From Marivibrio halodurans (GTDB lineage Bacteria > Pseudomonadota > Alphaproteobacteria > UBA8366 > Aestuariispiraceae), in NCBI RefSeq assembly GCF_017963645.1, contig NZ_JAGMWN010000009.1:1-64000 (forward strand): a DNA stretch of 64,000 bases, written 5' to 3'. This document shows positions 25,710 to 34,020 of the stretch, piece after piece; the first letter of the stretch is position 1; every line of letters starts with the position of its first letter. Made by a program: the position numbers and the translations under genes. A model generated the notes under the pieces. The model made no database searches. It was not told the DNA's origin and saw nothing but the letters and a program-made list of their open reading frames with translations.

Positions 25710-25714
25710 TTCCG

Positions 25715-25752
25715 TCGCGAGACGCTTCCCGCCCGCGCGGAGCGTCTCGCGA
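25715..25752. terminator. 12-bp perfect inverted repeat after the MmgE/PrpD gene
   Basis: TCGCGAGACGCT and AGCGTCTCGCGA pair perfectly around a 14-base loop, five bases after the stop codon. No T-run follows, so it may be an RNA stabiliser or factor-dependent terminator rather than an intrinsic one. Confidence 0.4.
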
Positions 25753-25827
25753 AATCGCCCGGAATTCCGACCGGCTCCATGGATCGACGAAACGAGGTGG
25801 ACAATGAAATGTACCAACGCTAGCATT

Positions 25828-25847
25828 AATCTACTATATGGTAGATT
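25828..25847. promoter_or_regulatory. operator palindrome before the acyl-CoA ligase gene
   Basis: AATCTAC-TATATG-GTAGATT is a 7-bp perfect inverted repeat with a 6-base centre. Thirteen bases of it (25832-25844) are the exact reverse complement of the promoter element at 4885-4897, and TCTACTAT also occurs in operator site 1 at 8124-8131. It probably binds the island's TetR protein (inference). Confidence 0.6.
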
Positions 25848-25937
25848 TTGGTTGCCGTTAGCGCACTCCAACTCTTACCGGCTTCGTTGCATGGGCTCGC
25901 CCCGGACTGCCGGCTTTCGCCCGCAGAGAACGTGGAG

Positions 25938-27545
25938 ATGCGTGTCGTGAGAATTCCGTTCGCCCGCACACTGTTCGAGCTTCTATGCGAACAGGCAGAG
26001 CGCTATCCGACGAACACGGCCGTGATCGCCGGCGGCGCGGAGATCGGCTTCGGGGATTTGGAGCGGGGGGCCAGGTCTGTTGCCTCGGCCCTGCGCGCCT
26101 GCGGCGTTCGACGGGGAGACCGCGTCGGGCTGATCGTCAACAACCGGCCGGAATGGTTGGAAATCGTCTTCGGGGCCTCGGCGGTGGGCGCGACCGCGGT
26201 TCCGTTCAGCACCTGGTCCACGCGCGAGGAGTTGGAGTTCCTTTTGCAGGATTCCGGCGTCAAGGTTCTGTTTACCCTGGCGCGGTTCGGCAAGCAGGAG
26301 TTCCAGGCGGAAGTCGACGCCATTCTAGCCTCGGTGGATGCGCGGGAACGCTATCCGAACCTGCAACGGGTGATCGTCGTGGACGGGGAGGACGCGGCGG
26401 ACGACCGCGCCTATGCCCGGTTTCGGCGGGGCGCTCCGTTGGGCGACGACTTGCCGCCGGGAGTATCGGCGAGCGCCGTCGACGACGCTCTCATCATCTA
26501 TACCTCCGGGTCGACCAGTTTTCCCAAGGCGGTCCGCATGAAACACCATGCGATCGTGGAGAACGGTTTCAATATCGGTGAATGCCAAGGGTTGCGCTCC
26601 GGCGACCGGGTCTTCCTCTCGCCGCCGCTGTTTTGGTCCTATGGCGGCGTCAATGCGATGCCGGCGACCTTTACCCATGGCGCGACGCTGGTCCTGCAGG
26701 GGCGGTTCGAAGCGGGCGAGGCGCTGGATCTGATCGAGCGCCACGGCTGCACGGCGATCTACACGCTTCCGGGAATGACGAGCGACCTTCTGACCCACGA
26801 CCGGTTCGATCCCTCGCGGGTCGCTACGCTTCGGACCGGTCTTACGATCGGCAGCCCCCAGGACATTCGGCGCGCGGCGACGGATCTCGGCATCGCCGAT
26901 ATTTGCAACATCTACGGCGTCTCCGAAGCGTATGGCAACAGCTGCGTCACCGATCACGCATGGCCCCTGGAACGGCGGGCCAATTGCCAGGGCATGCCCT
27001 TGCCAGGGGTCGAACTCCGCATCGTGGACCCGGACGGCGGCGGGCCGCTCCCCGCCGGGGAGCCTGGCTTGGTCGAGATTCGCGGCTATGTAACGCCTGG
27101 ATATTGCGGCGCCAGCGCCACCCTCAACGAAACCGTCTTCACGTCCGAAGGCTACTTCCGCCCCGGCGATTACGGCTACCTGACCGAGGCGGGCGAGTTC
27201 GTATTCGTCGGTCGCGGCGCGGAACTGATCAAGAGCGGGGGGATAAACGTCTCTCCGGCGGAGATCGAGGAAGTCTTGCTGCGGCATCCCCAAGTCGTCC
27301 AAGCGGGTGTCGTCGGCGTCGAGATCCTGGATCGGGGCGATACGATTTTCGCCTTCGTGATCGCCGACCCGGGCCGGCTGGACGCGGACGGTCTGCGCGC
27401 TTACTGCCGCGAGCATCTTTCCAGCTACAAGGTTCCGCACCGCATCGTGTTTTGCGAACGGTTGCCGCAGACGGCGACGGGCAAGCTCCTGCGCCGGGAA
27501 CTCAAACGGCACGCCGCGGATCTCGCGGCGACCGAACCGGCATAG
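25938..27545 (+). CDS. AMP-forming acyl-CoA synthetase
   Basis: The 535-residue protein has all ANL motifs: IIYTSGSTSFPKAVRMKH (A3), NIYGVSEAYGNS (A5 region), GYFRPGDYGYL (A7), GRGAELIKSGGINVSP (A8) and PQTATGKLLRRELK (A10 with catalytic Lys). It activates a carboxylic acid as its CoA thioester. In A3 the residue after TSGSTS is Phe rather than Gly, which is unusual. The start ATG 25938 has GTGGAG 4 bases upstream. It follows an operator palindrome by 90 bases and starts a run of genes with short gaps. Confidence 0.88.
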   Translation: MRVVRIPFARTLFELLCEQAERYPTNTAVIAGGAEIGFGDLERGARSVASALRACGVRRGDRVGLIVNNRPEWLEIVFGASAVGATAVPFSTWSTREELEFLLQDSGVKVLFTLARFGKQEFQAEVDAILASVDARERYPNLQRVIVVDGEDAADDRAYARFRRGAPLGDDLPPGVSASAVDDALIIYTSGSTSFPKAVRMKHHAIVENGFNIGECQGLRSGDRVFLSPPLFWSYGGVNAMPATFTHGATLVLQGRFEAGEALDLIERHGCTAIYTLPGMTSDLLTHDRFDPSRVATLRTGLTIGSPQDIRRAATDLGIADICNIYGVSEAYGNSCVTDHAWPLERRANCQGMPLPGVELRIVDPDGGGPLPAGEPGLVEIRGYVTPGYCGASATLNETVFTSEGYFRPGDYGYLTEAGEFVFVGRGAELIKSGGINVSPAEIEEVLLRHPQVVQAGVVGVEILDRGDTIFAFVIADPGRLDADGLRAYCREHLSSYKVPHRIVFCERLPQTATGKLLRRELKRHAADLAATEPA

Positions 27546-27561
27546 GGTGGAGGACTTGCGA

Positions 27562-28437
27562 ATGGCCAAGGAAAACTGGGGGCGATGGGGTCCCGAAGAC
27601 GAAGCCGGGACGCTGAATCTGATCACGCCGGACAAGGTGACGGCCGCCGCCGGGCTGGTGAGCGTCGGCCGCGTTCTAAGCTTGGCGCAGCCCCTCAGTT
27701 CGGCGACGCCGATGGCGCGCCATCGCCACGGCTTCGCGCATTTCATGGACCGCGACGGCGGCGACTATGCCGCCGGGGGCAAGCGTCCGGGCGGGTTTCA
27801 GTTCGCCGAGGACACCATCATGATGCCGGTCCATACCGGCACGCATATCGATGCGCTGTGTCACGCCTGGTACGACGACCGTTTGTATAACGAGTTTTCG
27901 GGCGATTCGATTAGAAGCACGAAGGGCGGTCAGTTCTGTGGCATCGACAAGATGCCGCCACTGTTCACGCGCGGCATCCTGTTGGACGCGGTCGCCCAGC
28001 GCGGCGAGGTATTTCCTCCGGGAGAGACGATCACCCTGAATATCTTGAAGGCGGCGCTGTCGGCGACGGGGCGGGAAATCGAGCCGGGCGATGTGGTGCT
28101 GATACGCACCGGCTGGCTGGAAAGCCATATCGGACGCACCGGCGTGTCCCTGGATACCGAACCGGGAATCGATGTGGAGGGGGCGGAATGGCTCGCGGAA
28201 AGCGGCGTCGCCGCGCTCGGCGCCGACAATTTCGCGATCGAGACCATTCCCTTTCCGGCGGGGGCCGTCTTTCCGGTCCATCAACGATTGATCCGCGACT
28301 ACGGCATGCCGTTGCTCGAGGGATTGGTGTTGGCGCCGCTTGCCAAGGCCGGTGCCAAATCTTTCCTCTTTTCCGCTGCCCCGATTCCCATCGTCGGCGG
28401 AACGGGCAGCCCGCTCGCCCCTATCGCGGTGCTCTGA
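27562..28437 (+). CDS. cyclase family protein (kynurenine formamidase-like)
   Basis: The 291-residue protein contains HTGTHIDALCHAWYDDR, the HxGTHxD metal motif of the cyclase/kynurenine formamidase family (PF04199), and GDVVLIRTGW and GADNFAIETIPF. Members hydrolyse formamides, isatin or cyclic imides and use zinc or manganese. The start ATG 27562 has GTGGAGGA upstream. In this operon it may open a ring or remove an N-acyl group (inference). Confidence 0.87.
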   Translation: MAKENWGRWGPEDEAGTLNLITPDKVTAAAGLVSVGRVLSLAQPLSSATPMARHRHGFAHFMDRDGGDYAAGGKRPGGFQFAEDTIMMPVHTGTHIDALCHAWYDDRLYNEFSGDSIRSTKGGQFCGIDKMPPLFTRGILLDAVAQRGEVFPPGETITLNILKAALSATGREIEPGDVVLIRTGWLESHIGRTGVSLDTEPGIDVEGAEWLAESGVAALGADNFAIETIPFPAGAVFPVHQRLIRDYGMPLLEGLVLAPLAKAGAKSFLFSAAPIPIVGGTGSPLAPIAVL

Positions 28438-28537
28438 TGAACATGAAGAACCGAGAAACGAATGGTCCCACCGACCGTGCGCTCCCAATCGGGGGGCGAG
28501 ATTCGGCTCGGACACACGCGTCGGGGAAGGGAAAATC

Positions 28538-29686
28538 ATGAAACCGGAATCGACGTCGCGGCTCGCCCGCTTTGGGCGGGGGATCAAAGTGCTCGACCTG
28601 TCGCAGTACCTTCCCGGGCCGATGGCGAGTCTCCTTCTCGCCGACATGGGGGCGGAGGTTCTGAAGATCGAGCCGCCGCGCGGCGATCCGATGCGCGGTC
28701 TCGGCCCGCGGGACGACGAGGATCGGGCGCTATTCTACGAGGCCATCAATGCCGGTAAGAAGGTTCTCCGGTTGGATCTTCGTCAGGAAAAGCCGCACCG
28801 CGAGTTCCTAGACCTCGTCCGCGATGCCGACGTGCTGATCGAAGGGTTCAGGCCCGGCACGATGAAGCGGCTGGGGCTGGACTACGAGACGTTACGCGGC
28901 ATCAATCCCCGGCTGATTTACTGCTCCATGAGCGGCTGGGGAAAATCCGGTCCGATGGCGCAGGCGGCCGGACATGACGGCAACTATCTCGCGATGGCCG
29001 GGATTCTGCACCGGAACGGGGCCGGGTCACCCTATGTCTTCGATCCGCCGCTTGCGGATACGTCGGCGGCGCTGTTTGCCGTGATTTCCATCCTCGGCGC
29101 GCTGAACGCACGCCGCGAAGACAACAAGGGGTGCGAGATCGACATCGCGCTGGCCGATATCGCGATGCCTCTCCAGCTCTTTCAGATCGCCGATTTCGGC
29201 GCGCGCAGCGCGGTGCCGCAGCCGGAAAGCACATACCTGAACAGCGGTGCGGCGTATTATCGGGTCTACGAAACCAAGGACGGACGCCACATCATGCTGG
29301 GCGCCGTCGAGGAAAAGTTCTGGCGTGCGTTCTGCGTGGCGGCGGAACGAGGCGACTGGATCGAGCGGCAGGCTGCCCCGACGCCGCAATCCGACCTCAT
29401 CCGGGAAGTTTCCGACTATTTCCGCTCGTTGACCTATACCGAATGCCTCGAACGGTTCGGCGAGGTCGATTGCTGCCTCAGTCCGGTTCTCGATCTCCGC
29501 CAGGCACTGGAAACGCCGCATTTCAAGCAACGCAAGCTGATCCGGCGGTCGCCCGAAGGCGACCTGCAGGCTCTCTTTCCGGTTCGCGTGGACGATCAGC
29601 CCTCGCCTTCCCGGCCGCCCTTGTCGGAGGAGCCGGCGCTTTGGCCGCATTCGCGCGAAGCAAAGACGACCGTGCCCGGAAAGTGA
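28538..29686 (+). CDS. class III CoA transferase (CaiB/Frc-like)
   Basis: The 382-residue protein opens with GIKVLDLSQYLPGPMASLLLADMGAEV split over the first 45 residues, followed by the family's DLVRDADVLIEGFRPGTMKR and GWGKSGPMAQAAGHDGNYLA, where the Asp of GHD is the catalytic carboxylate. It moves CoA between acids without ATP. The start ATG 28538 has GGAAGGGA upstream. Together with two CoA ligases in the same island it gives three routes to CoA thioesters. Confidence 0.88.
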   Translation: MKPESTSRLARFGRGIKVLDLSQYLPGPMASLLLADMGAEVLKIEPPRGDPMRGLGPRDDEDRALFYEAINAGKKVLRLDLRQEKPHREFLDLVRDADVLIEGFRPGTMKRLGLDYETLRGINPRLIYCSMSGWGKSGPMAQAAGHDGNYLAMAGILHRNGAGSPYVFDPPLADTSAALFAVISILGALNARREDNKGCEIDIALADIAMPLQLFQIADFGARSAVPQPESTYLNSGAAYYRVYETKDGRHIMLGAVEEKFWRAFCVAAERGDWIERQAAPTPQSDLIREVSDYFRSLTYTECLERFGEVDCCLSPVLDLRQALETPHFKQRKLIRRSPEGDLQALFPVRVDDQPSPSRPPLSEEPALWPHSREAKTTVPGK

Positions 29687-29748
29687 CCGGCGCGGCCTCT
29701 TTTCACCCGCGGAACAGGAACGTCAGATGATTTTGGAGAGATACAGAC

Positions 29749-30912
29749 ATGGCATATAGAACGCGTCCTGCGGTCGTGGGTGGCGCGACCACCTTGATTC
29801 CGAACTCGACCGGAAAGTCGCTCGAAGAGCTTCTCTACGACGTCGCGCAGAAAGCCGTCGCCAGCGCCGGGATCACCTATGACGACATCGACGGGATCGT
29901 CGTTGCGGCGAACGACCAGTACGACGGTCGGGCGATTTCCGTGATGGCCGCATCCGGTCCGGTCGGCGGCGTTGACCGCGATATCCTGTGCACCCCGTCC
30001 GCGGGCGAACACGCCTTCGTCACCGGCGCGCTCCGCGTCGCGTCGAAACTGTTTGATACCCAACTCGTCCTGGCCTGGAGCCCGGCCGAGGTTTCGTCCT
30101 TTTCGGAGGCGCAACGGCTCGCGGCCGATCCGTATTATCACCGGCGCCTGCCGCTCGACGAGCTGTCGTCGCACGCGCTTCAGGCATCGGCACTGGGCGC
30201 GTCGGTCGAGAACCTGGCGGACCTTTCGCACTCGGTATTGACGAAGAACCGCGCGAACGGCGCCGTCGCCTATCCCGATATCGCGGCATATTCCAGCGGC
30301 GTGCCACGGGGAGACCATCCCGTCCGCTGGCCGATCTTCAGCGATATGATCGCGCCGCCGATCACCGGCTTGGTGGCGATGGTGCTGGCGGGCGAAGACT
30401 TCGTCGCGGATCGCGGTCTTGCTCGGCCGGTTTGGATCGAAGGCATGGGCTGGGCAACGGAACCCAGCTTCCTGGGCGACCGTAACCTGGGCGGCCTGCC
30501 ATCGCTGGAAGCCGCCGCGGCGCAGGCATTCGCCGAGGCCGGCGTGTCCGACCCGGTCGGCGAATTCGATGTCGCCGAATTGGCGGACGCGACGCCGCAT
30601 CAGGAATTGCTTTCGTACGAGGGGCTGAGCCTTTGCCGCAGGGACGGATGGGAAGCCGCGCTGGGCGACGGGACGTTTCATGCCGACGGGCGATTGCCGG
30701 TGAACCTTTCCGGCGGGGCGCTTTCCGTCAATCCGATCTTCTGTACCGGGCTGATGCGGATCAGCGAGGTCGCCCGCCAGCTTCGCGGCGAGGCCGGCGC
30801 GGCGCAGAAGGAAGGGGCGGCACGCGGCGTCGCGCACGCCGCGAGCGGCATCGCCATGCAGTACAACACCGTCATCGTAATGAACAATCAGCAACCGGGA
30901 ACCGTACAATGA
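29749..30912 (+). CDS. thiolase-fold protein without the usual catalytic motif (copy 1)
   Basis: The 387-residue protein follows the SCP-x-like thiolase/lipid-transfer layout: DDIDGIVVAANDQYDGRAIS, TPSAGEHAFVTGALRVASKL and VNLSGGALSVNPIFCTGLMR at the C-terminus. In true thiolases this last block reads NPSGG...GHPxGxTG with a catalytic His; here it reads VNPIFCTG. The nucleophilic Cys loop is also not conserved (LCTPSAGEHA). Thiolase-fold aldolases such as Ltp2 act on CoA esters with a DUF35 partner. This protein sits two genes upstream of such a partner, so a retro-aldol or subunit role is likely (inference). Confidence 0.82.
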   Translation: MAYRTRPAVVGGATTLIPNSTGKSLEELLYDVAQKAVASAGITYDDIDGIVVAANDQYDGRAISVMAASGPVGGVDRDILCTPSAGEHAFVTGALRVASKLFDTQLVLAWSPAEVSSFSEAQRLAADPYYHRRLPLDELSSHALQASALGASVENLADLSHSVLTKNRANGAVAYPDIAAYSSGVPRGDHPVRWPIFSDMIAPPITGLVAMVLAGEDFVADRGLARPVWIEGMGWATEPSFLGDRNLGGLPSLEAAAAQAFAEAGVSDPVGEFDVAELADATPHQELLSYEGLSLCRRDGWEAALGDGTFHADGRLPVNLSGGALSVNPIFCTGLMRISEVARQLRGEAGAAQKEGAARGVAHAASGIAMQYNTVIVMNNQQPGTVQ

Positions 30913-32084
30913 GCGATCGGATCGGAATTATCGGCATCGGCCAATCCGCCTTCAAATCGCGGCGGGAGGATTCCAACTATCCCGAACTCGTGCGCGAGGC
31001 CGTCGCGCTCGCAATGCAGGATTGCGGTCTCGGTTTCGACGATATCGAGGCCGTGGTCTATTCGCTGTCGCCCGACGCCATGGTCGGCATCGGCAACGCG
31101 GAACGCCTGGGGGTCGATGCGGTCGGCGCCAAGAACAAGAGGTTTCTTCGAATCAACACCGGCGGTTCGACGGGGATTTCCAGCGTCGCCGCGGCGTATT
31201 TTCACGTTGCATCGGGCGCATGCGACGTCGTCCTGACCGCGGGCGCGGATAAGGTCGGGGAATGCGGCGACTCCCAAACGGTTCTCAACAAGATTTGGGA
31301 TCCGATCTATGAGCGCCCGCTGCCGCTCGGCACGATCTCAATGCTCGCGATGTCCGCCGTTCGATACATGCATAAATACGGCATGTCCGAGGAAGACATG
31401 GCCCGGGTCACGGTGAAGAACCGTCGCCATGCATCGAAGAATCCGAACGCGCATCTGCGGAAGGAATGCACGGCCGAGGAGGTGTTGAACTCCCGCTATC
31501 TCTGCTGGCCGATCAAACTCTACGACGCATGCCCGCAATCCAGCGGCGGGTGCGCCATGATCCTCGCGTCGGAACGCTACATTCGCGAACACGGTCTGGA
31601 CGCGGTATGGATCACCGGGGTCGGGCATTGCTCGGAGAACTATTATCTGGGCGACCGCATGTCGGACACCGCGCGCGCCGATCATGCCGATGCATTCGCG
31701 CTGAAGAACTCCTTCGCGCGGGCCTATAAACAGGCCGGCATTACCGATCCGGGCACGCAAGTCGACGTTGCGGAACTGTATGCGCCGTTCAGCAATACGG
31801 AATTCCACGCAATCGAGGCGGCCGGTCTGGCGGAGTTGGGCGCCTCGCCGGCAATGCTGCGCGAGGGTCAATTCGATCTCGGAGGAAGGATTCCCGTCAA
31901 TCCGTCCGGCGGTGTGCTCTGCACGAACGCCATCGCAGTGACGGCGATGGTGCGGGTTGCTGAAACGGCGCTTCAGGTCTGGGGGCGCGCTGGAGACCAT
32001 CAGGTCAAGGGCGCGCGTCGCGGCATCGCGAGCGGCAATGGCGGCGACCACCAATTCTTCGGCACAATGGTAATCGAGGCGTAA
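30909..32084 (+). CDS. thiolase-fold protein without the usual catalytic motif (copy 2)
   Basis: The 391-residue SCP-x-like thiolase-fold protein has IGIIGIGQSAFKSRREDSNY, INTGGSTGISSVAAAYFHVA, DVVLTAGADKVGE, and NPSGGVLCTNAIAVTAMVR. The nucleophile loop lacks Cys (GGSTGISS) and the GHPxG motif is replaced by TNAIA. It is therefore not a conventional thiolase. The start ATG overlaps the previous stop by 4 bases. The two thiolase-like genes and the DUF35 gene form a coupled trio, as in Ltp-ChsH2 aldolases or the BbsA-BbsB thiolase of toluene degradation. Confidence 0.84.
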   Translation: MSDRIGIIGIGQSAFKSRREDSNYPELVREAVALAMQDCGLGFDDIEAVVYSLSPDAMVGIGNAERLGVDAVGAKNKRFLRINTGGSTGISSVAAAYFHVASGACDVVLTAGADKVGECGDSQTVLNKIWDPIYERPLPLGTISMLAMSAVRYMHKYGMSEEDMARVTVKNRRHASKNPNAHLRKECTAEEVLNSRYLCWPIKLYDACPQSSGGCAMILASERYIREHGLDAVWITGVGHCSENYYLGDRMSDTARADHADAFALKNSFARAYKQAGITDPGTQVDVAELYAPFSNTEFHAIEAAGLAELGASPAMLREGQFDLGGRIPVNPSGGVLCTNAIAVTAMVRVAETALQVWGRAGDHQVKGARRGIASGNGGDHQFFGTMVIEA

Positions 32085-32096
32085 GGAGACGACCCC

Positions 32097-32558
32097 ATGG
32101 AACTGATGACGCGTAAAGAAGTCTGGAACATCACCTACAATCACGCTCTGGGTAAGACCGCGAGCGAGTTTTTTACCCAAATCAAGGAAAGTGCCAGGAT
32201 TTTAGGCCGGCGCTGCCCGTCCGACGGCCGGGTTCTCGTGCCGCCGCGGGCGTTTTCCGACGAATCCCTCGAGGCGACCGACGAATGGGTGGAGGTCGGG
32301 CCCGGCGGACGGATCGAGGCATTCACGATCACCTATGAGCCGTTTCAGAACCTGCCGGAGCCGCCCTACGCTTTCGGCTATGTTCTGCTCGACGGTGCCA
32401 GCACCGCGATCGGGGGGTACTTCAAGGGCATCGATCTGTCCGACCCGGCACGCGCCGCGGAAAAACTCGTGGTCGGCACGCGCGTGAAGACATGCTTCGC
32501 GGAGGAGAAGGACCGAATCGGCGATGTCCTGGATTTCTGGTTCGAAGTTCAGGACTAG
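32097..32558 (+). CDS. DUF35 OB-fold protein with degenerate zinc ribbon
   Basis: The 153-residue protein has the N-terminal rubredoxin-like segment and C-terminal OB fold of DUF35 proteins (GRIEAFTITYEPF, PPYAFGYVLLDGA, DLSDPARAAEKLVVGTRVK). The ribbon, normally CPxCGRVxxPPRxFCxxC, reads CPSDGRVLVPPRAFSDES: three of four Cys are Asp, Ser and Ser. Zinc binding is therefore lost while the fold motif remains. DUF35 partners bind CoA and shape the site of thiolase-fold enzymes. It starts 12 bases after the second thiolase-like gene. Confidence 0.85.
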   Translation: MELMTRKEVWNITYNHALGKTASEFFTQIKESARILGRRCPSDGRVLVPPRAFSDESLEATDEWVEVGPGGRIEAFTITYEPFQNLPEPPYAFGYVLLDGASTAIGGYFKGIDLSDPARAAEKLVVGTRVKTCFAEEKDRIGDVLDFWFEVQD

Positions 32559-32597
32559 ACCGTTGTCGCGTACCGTCCCGGTCTTCGGAGCCGCCGA

Positions 32598-33011
32598 TCA
32601 GGTCCGGTGGCTCCGAAGGGCCGACTCAATGGCCGCGCGGGCAATTTCCGCGTCTTCGTTGGATGCGGCGCCGGATACCCCGACGCCGCCGATGCCGGTA
32701 CCGTCAACGACAATCGGCACACCGCCCGGGACAGCGAACATGTTTCCCACATGGCAGATTGAAGGATCCGACTTCGCCGCGTCGGAGAACACCTTCGTTT
32801 CTCGTCTGAACAAGGCGGCGCAGCGCGCCTTGCCGATAGCGACCTCAGGCGTAGCGGCATGCGCGCCATCCATACGATCCAAGGAAATCAGATGCCCGCC
32901 AGCATCGACAACGGAAACGGTCACCGCGCATCCCATATCCCGGGCGACATCGATCGCAGCGTCAATTATTCTCTTGGCGTCATCCAGTTCTAACAAAATA
33001 GAAGATTTCAC
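32598..33011 (-). CDS. GlcG/HbpS family protein
   Basis: The 137-residue protein has DAKRIIDAAIDVARDMGCAV, VVDAGGHLISLDRMDGA, IGKARCAALFRRET and GGVPIVVDGTGIGGVGVSGA, the GlcG/HbpS fold, whose members bind heme or cobalamin or act beside glycolate and diol pathways. The start is set at GTG 33011, because GGTGGAG lies 6-12 bases upstream; longer versions would add implausible hydrophobic residues. It converges with the thiolase operon and marks the right end of the island. Confidence 0.85.
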   Translation of the reverse strand: MKSSILLELDDAKRIIDAAIDVARDMGCAVTVSVVDAGGHLISLDRMDGAHAATPEVAIGKARCAALFRRETKVFSDAAKSDPSICHVGNMFAVPGGVPIVVDGTGIGGVGVSGAASNEDAEIARAAIESALRSHRT

Positions 33012-33192
33012 TATATTCTCCACGGTGAATCGATGATCATTGTATAATATAATTATATACAATATTGTAAAAGTCAAATACTTATACATCAAAATAATAT
33101 AATTTAAATATATTTATCTATGAAGCTGGATTATTATTTACATTTATAGGTCCAGTGTTTCTAAAACTCCCAATACCATTCAGGGGCGGCGA

Positions 33193-33235
33193 CTTTAACC
33201 CGCATTTCTCACCAGGGTTTCTGAGGCGCGGCCGT
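33193..33235. repeat. IS1380-type terminal repeat (copy 2 of 2)
   Basis: This 43-base segment is identical to 4274-4316 except for one base (sixth position, A here, G there). Interior to it, on the right, lies an IS1380 transposase 3' end, so this is the terminal inverted repeat of that element. About 180 AT-rich bases lie to its left, between it and the GlcG gene. Confidence 0.85.
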
Positions 33236-33572
33236 GAGGGGCAGTTGACGGTTGCGGCTTGATCCAGTGCGCCGCGCGCGCGCCAGATTTTTGCGCCGCT
33301 TGGGCGCCGCCAGGTCGGTTCGGGTTCAGCGTTGTTGAGGGGCGTGCGGCGGGGGCGCGGGTCGCGCGGGTCAGCGGCATAATCGGGCGTGCGCCAGAGC
33401 GAACTCCTCGGCATAGGGACAGGCCGAGGCCATGGCGACGCGGATGCGCCGAACGGTGACGGTGACCTGCGCGCCGATCTTCAGCAGCTTCAGCCGAAGC
33501 GACCCGCAGGACGTAGGCCATGGAGGCGAACCAGAGGCGGAACTGGTTGGCCTTCATGGTCGCCGCGCTGGT
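33236..33572 (-). pseudogene. IS1380-family transposase C-terminal remnant
   Basis: Read on the minus strand from 33572: TSAATMKANQFRLWFASMAY, then VL, a frame change, and LKLLKIGAQVTVTVRRIRVA, MASACPYAEEFALAHARLCR and a stop at 33371-33373. These are the last conserved blocks of IS1380 transposases, with an internal deletion of roughly 25-30 residues between AYVL and LKLLKIG. The rest of the transposase is missing. The IS3 element begins exactly where it should continue. Confidence 0.85.
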
Positions 33573-33637
33573 TGACCTGAGACCTGAAAGTTCCTCCAGA
33601 TTTAGGTAGAGTCCGTCGACGTTAAGGAGACGGATTT

Positions 33638-34020
33638 ATGAAGCGTAGCCGGTTCACCGAAGAGCAGATCATCGGGATTTTGAAGGAGCAGGAGGCTGGC
33701 AGCGGACGGCGGATATATGCCGCCGGCATGGTGTCAGCGAAGGCACGTTCTACAAGTGGAAGGCCAAGTATGGCGGCCTGGAGGTCTCGGAGGCCAAGCG
33801 CCTGAAGGCTTTGGAGGACGAGAACACGCGTCTGAAGAAGCTGTTGGCCGAGGCGATGCTGGACAACGCCATGCTGAAGGATGTCGCTTCAAAAAATGGT
33901 AACGCCCGCTGCACGGCGGGAGGCGGTCGCTCATCTTCGTGCCACGCACGGGGTGAGCGAGCGGCGGGCGTGTCTTGTGCTGGGAGCGGACCGGACTTCG
34001 ATCCGCTACCGGTCTCGTAG
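33638..34020 (+). pseudogene. IS3 orfA, frameshifted
   Basis: The start ATG has AAGGAGA upstream and reads MKRSRFTEEQIIGILKEQEA, the normal OrfA helix-turn-helix start. One base is missing near 33702: inserting a C after GGCAGC restores RTADICRRHGVSEGTFYKWK. Read as it stands, the frame ends after about 57 codons. In the corrected frame the leucine-rich part EDENTRLKKLLAEAMLDNAM follows. The frame then runs past the usual SKKW end to a stop at 34020. Frameshifted transposition may be impaired. Confidence 0.8.

Noticed and set aside
24261-25871. 536-codon minus-strand frame opposite the MmgE/PrpD gene
   Set aside because: Composition rich in Arg, no motif; the plus strand has a good start and family match.
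30909-32084. Ordinary acetyl-CoA acetyltransferase
   Set aside because: Both the Cys loop and the GHPxGxTG motif are replaced.
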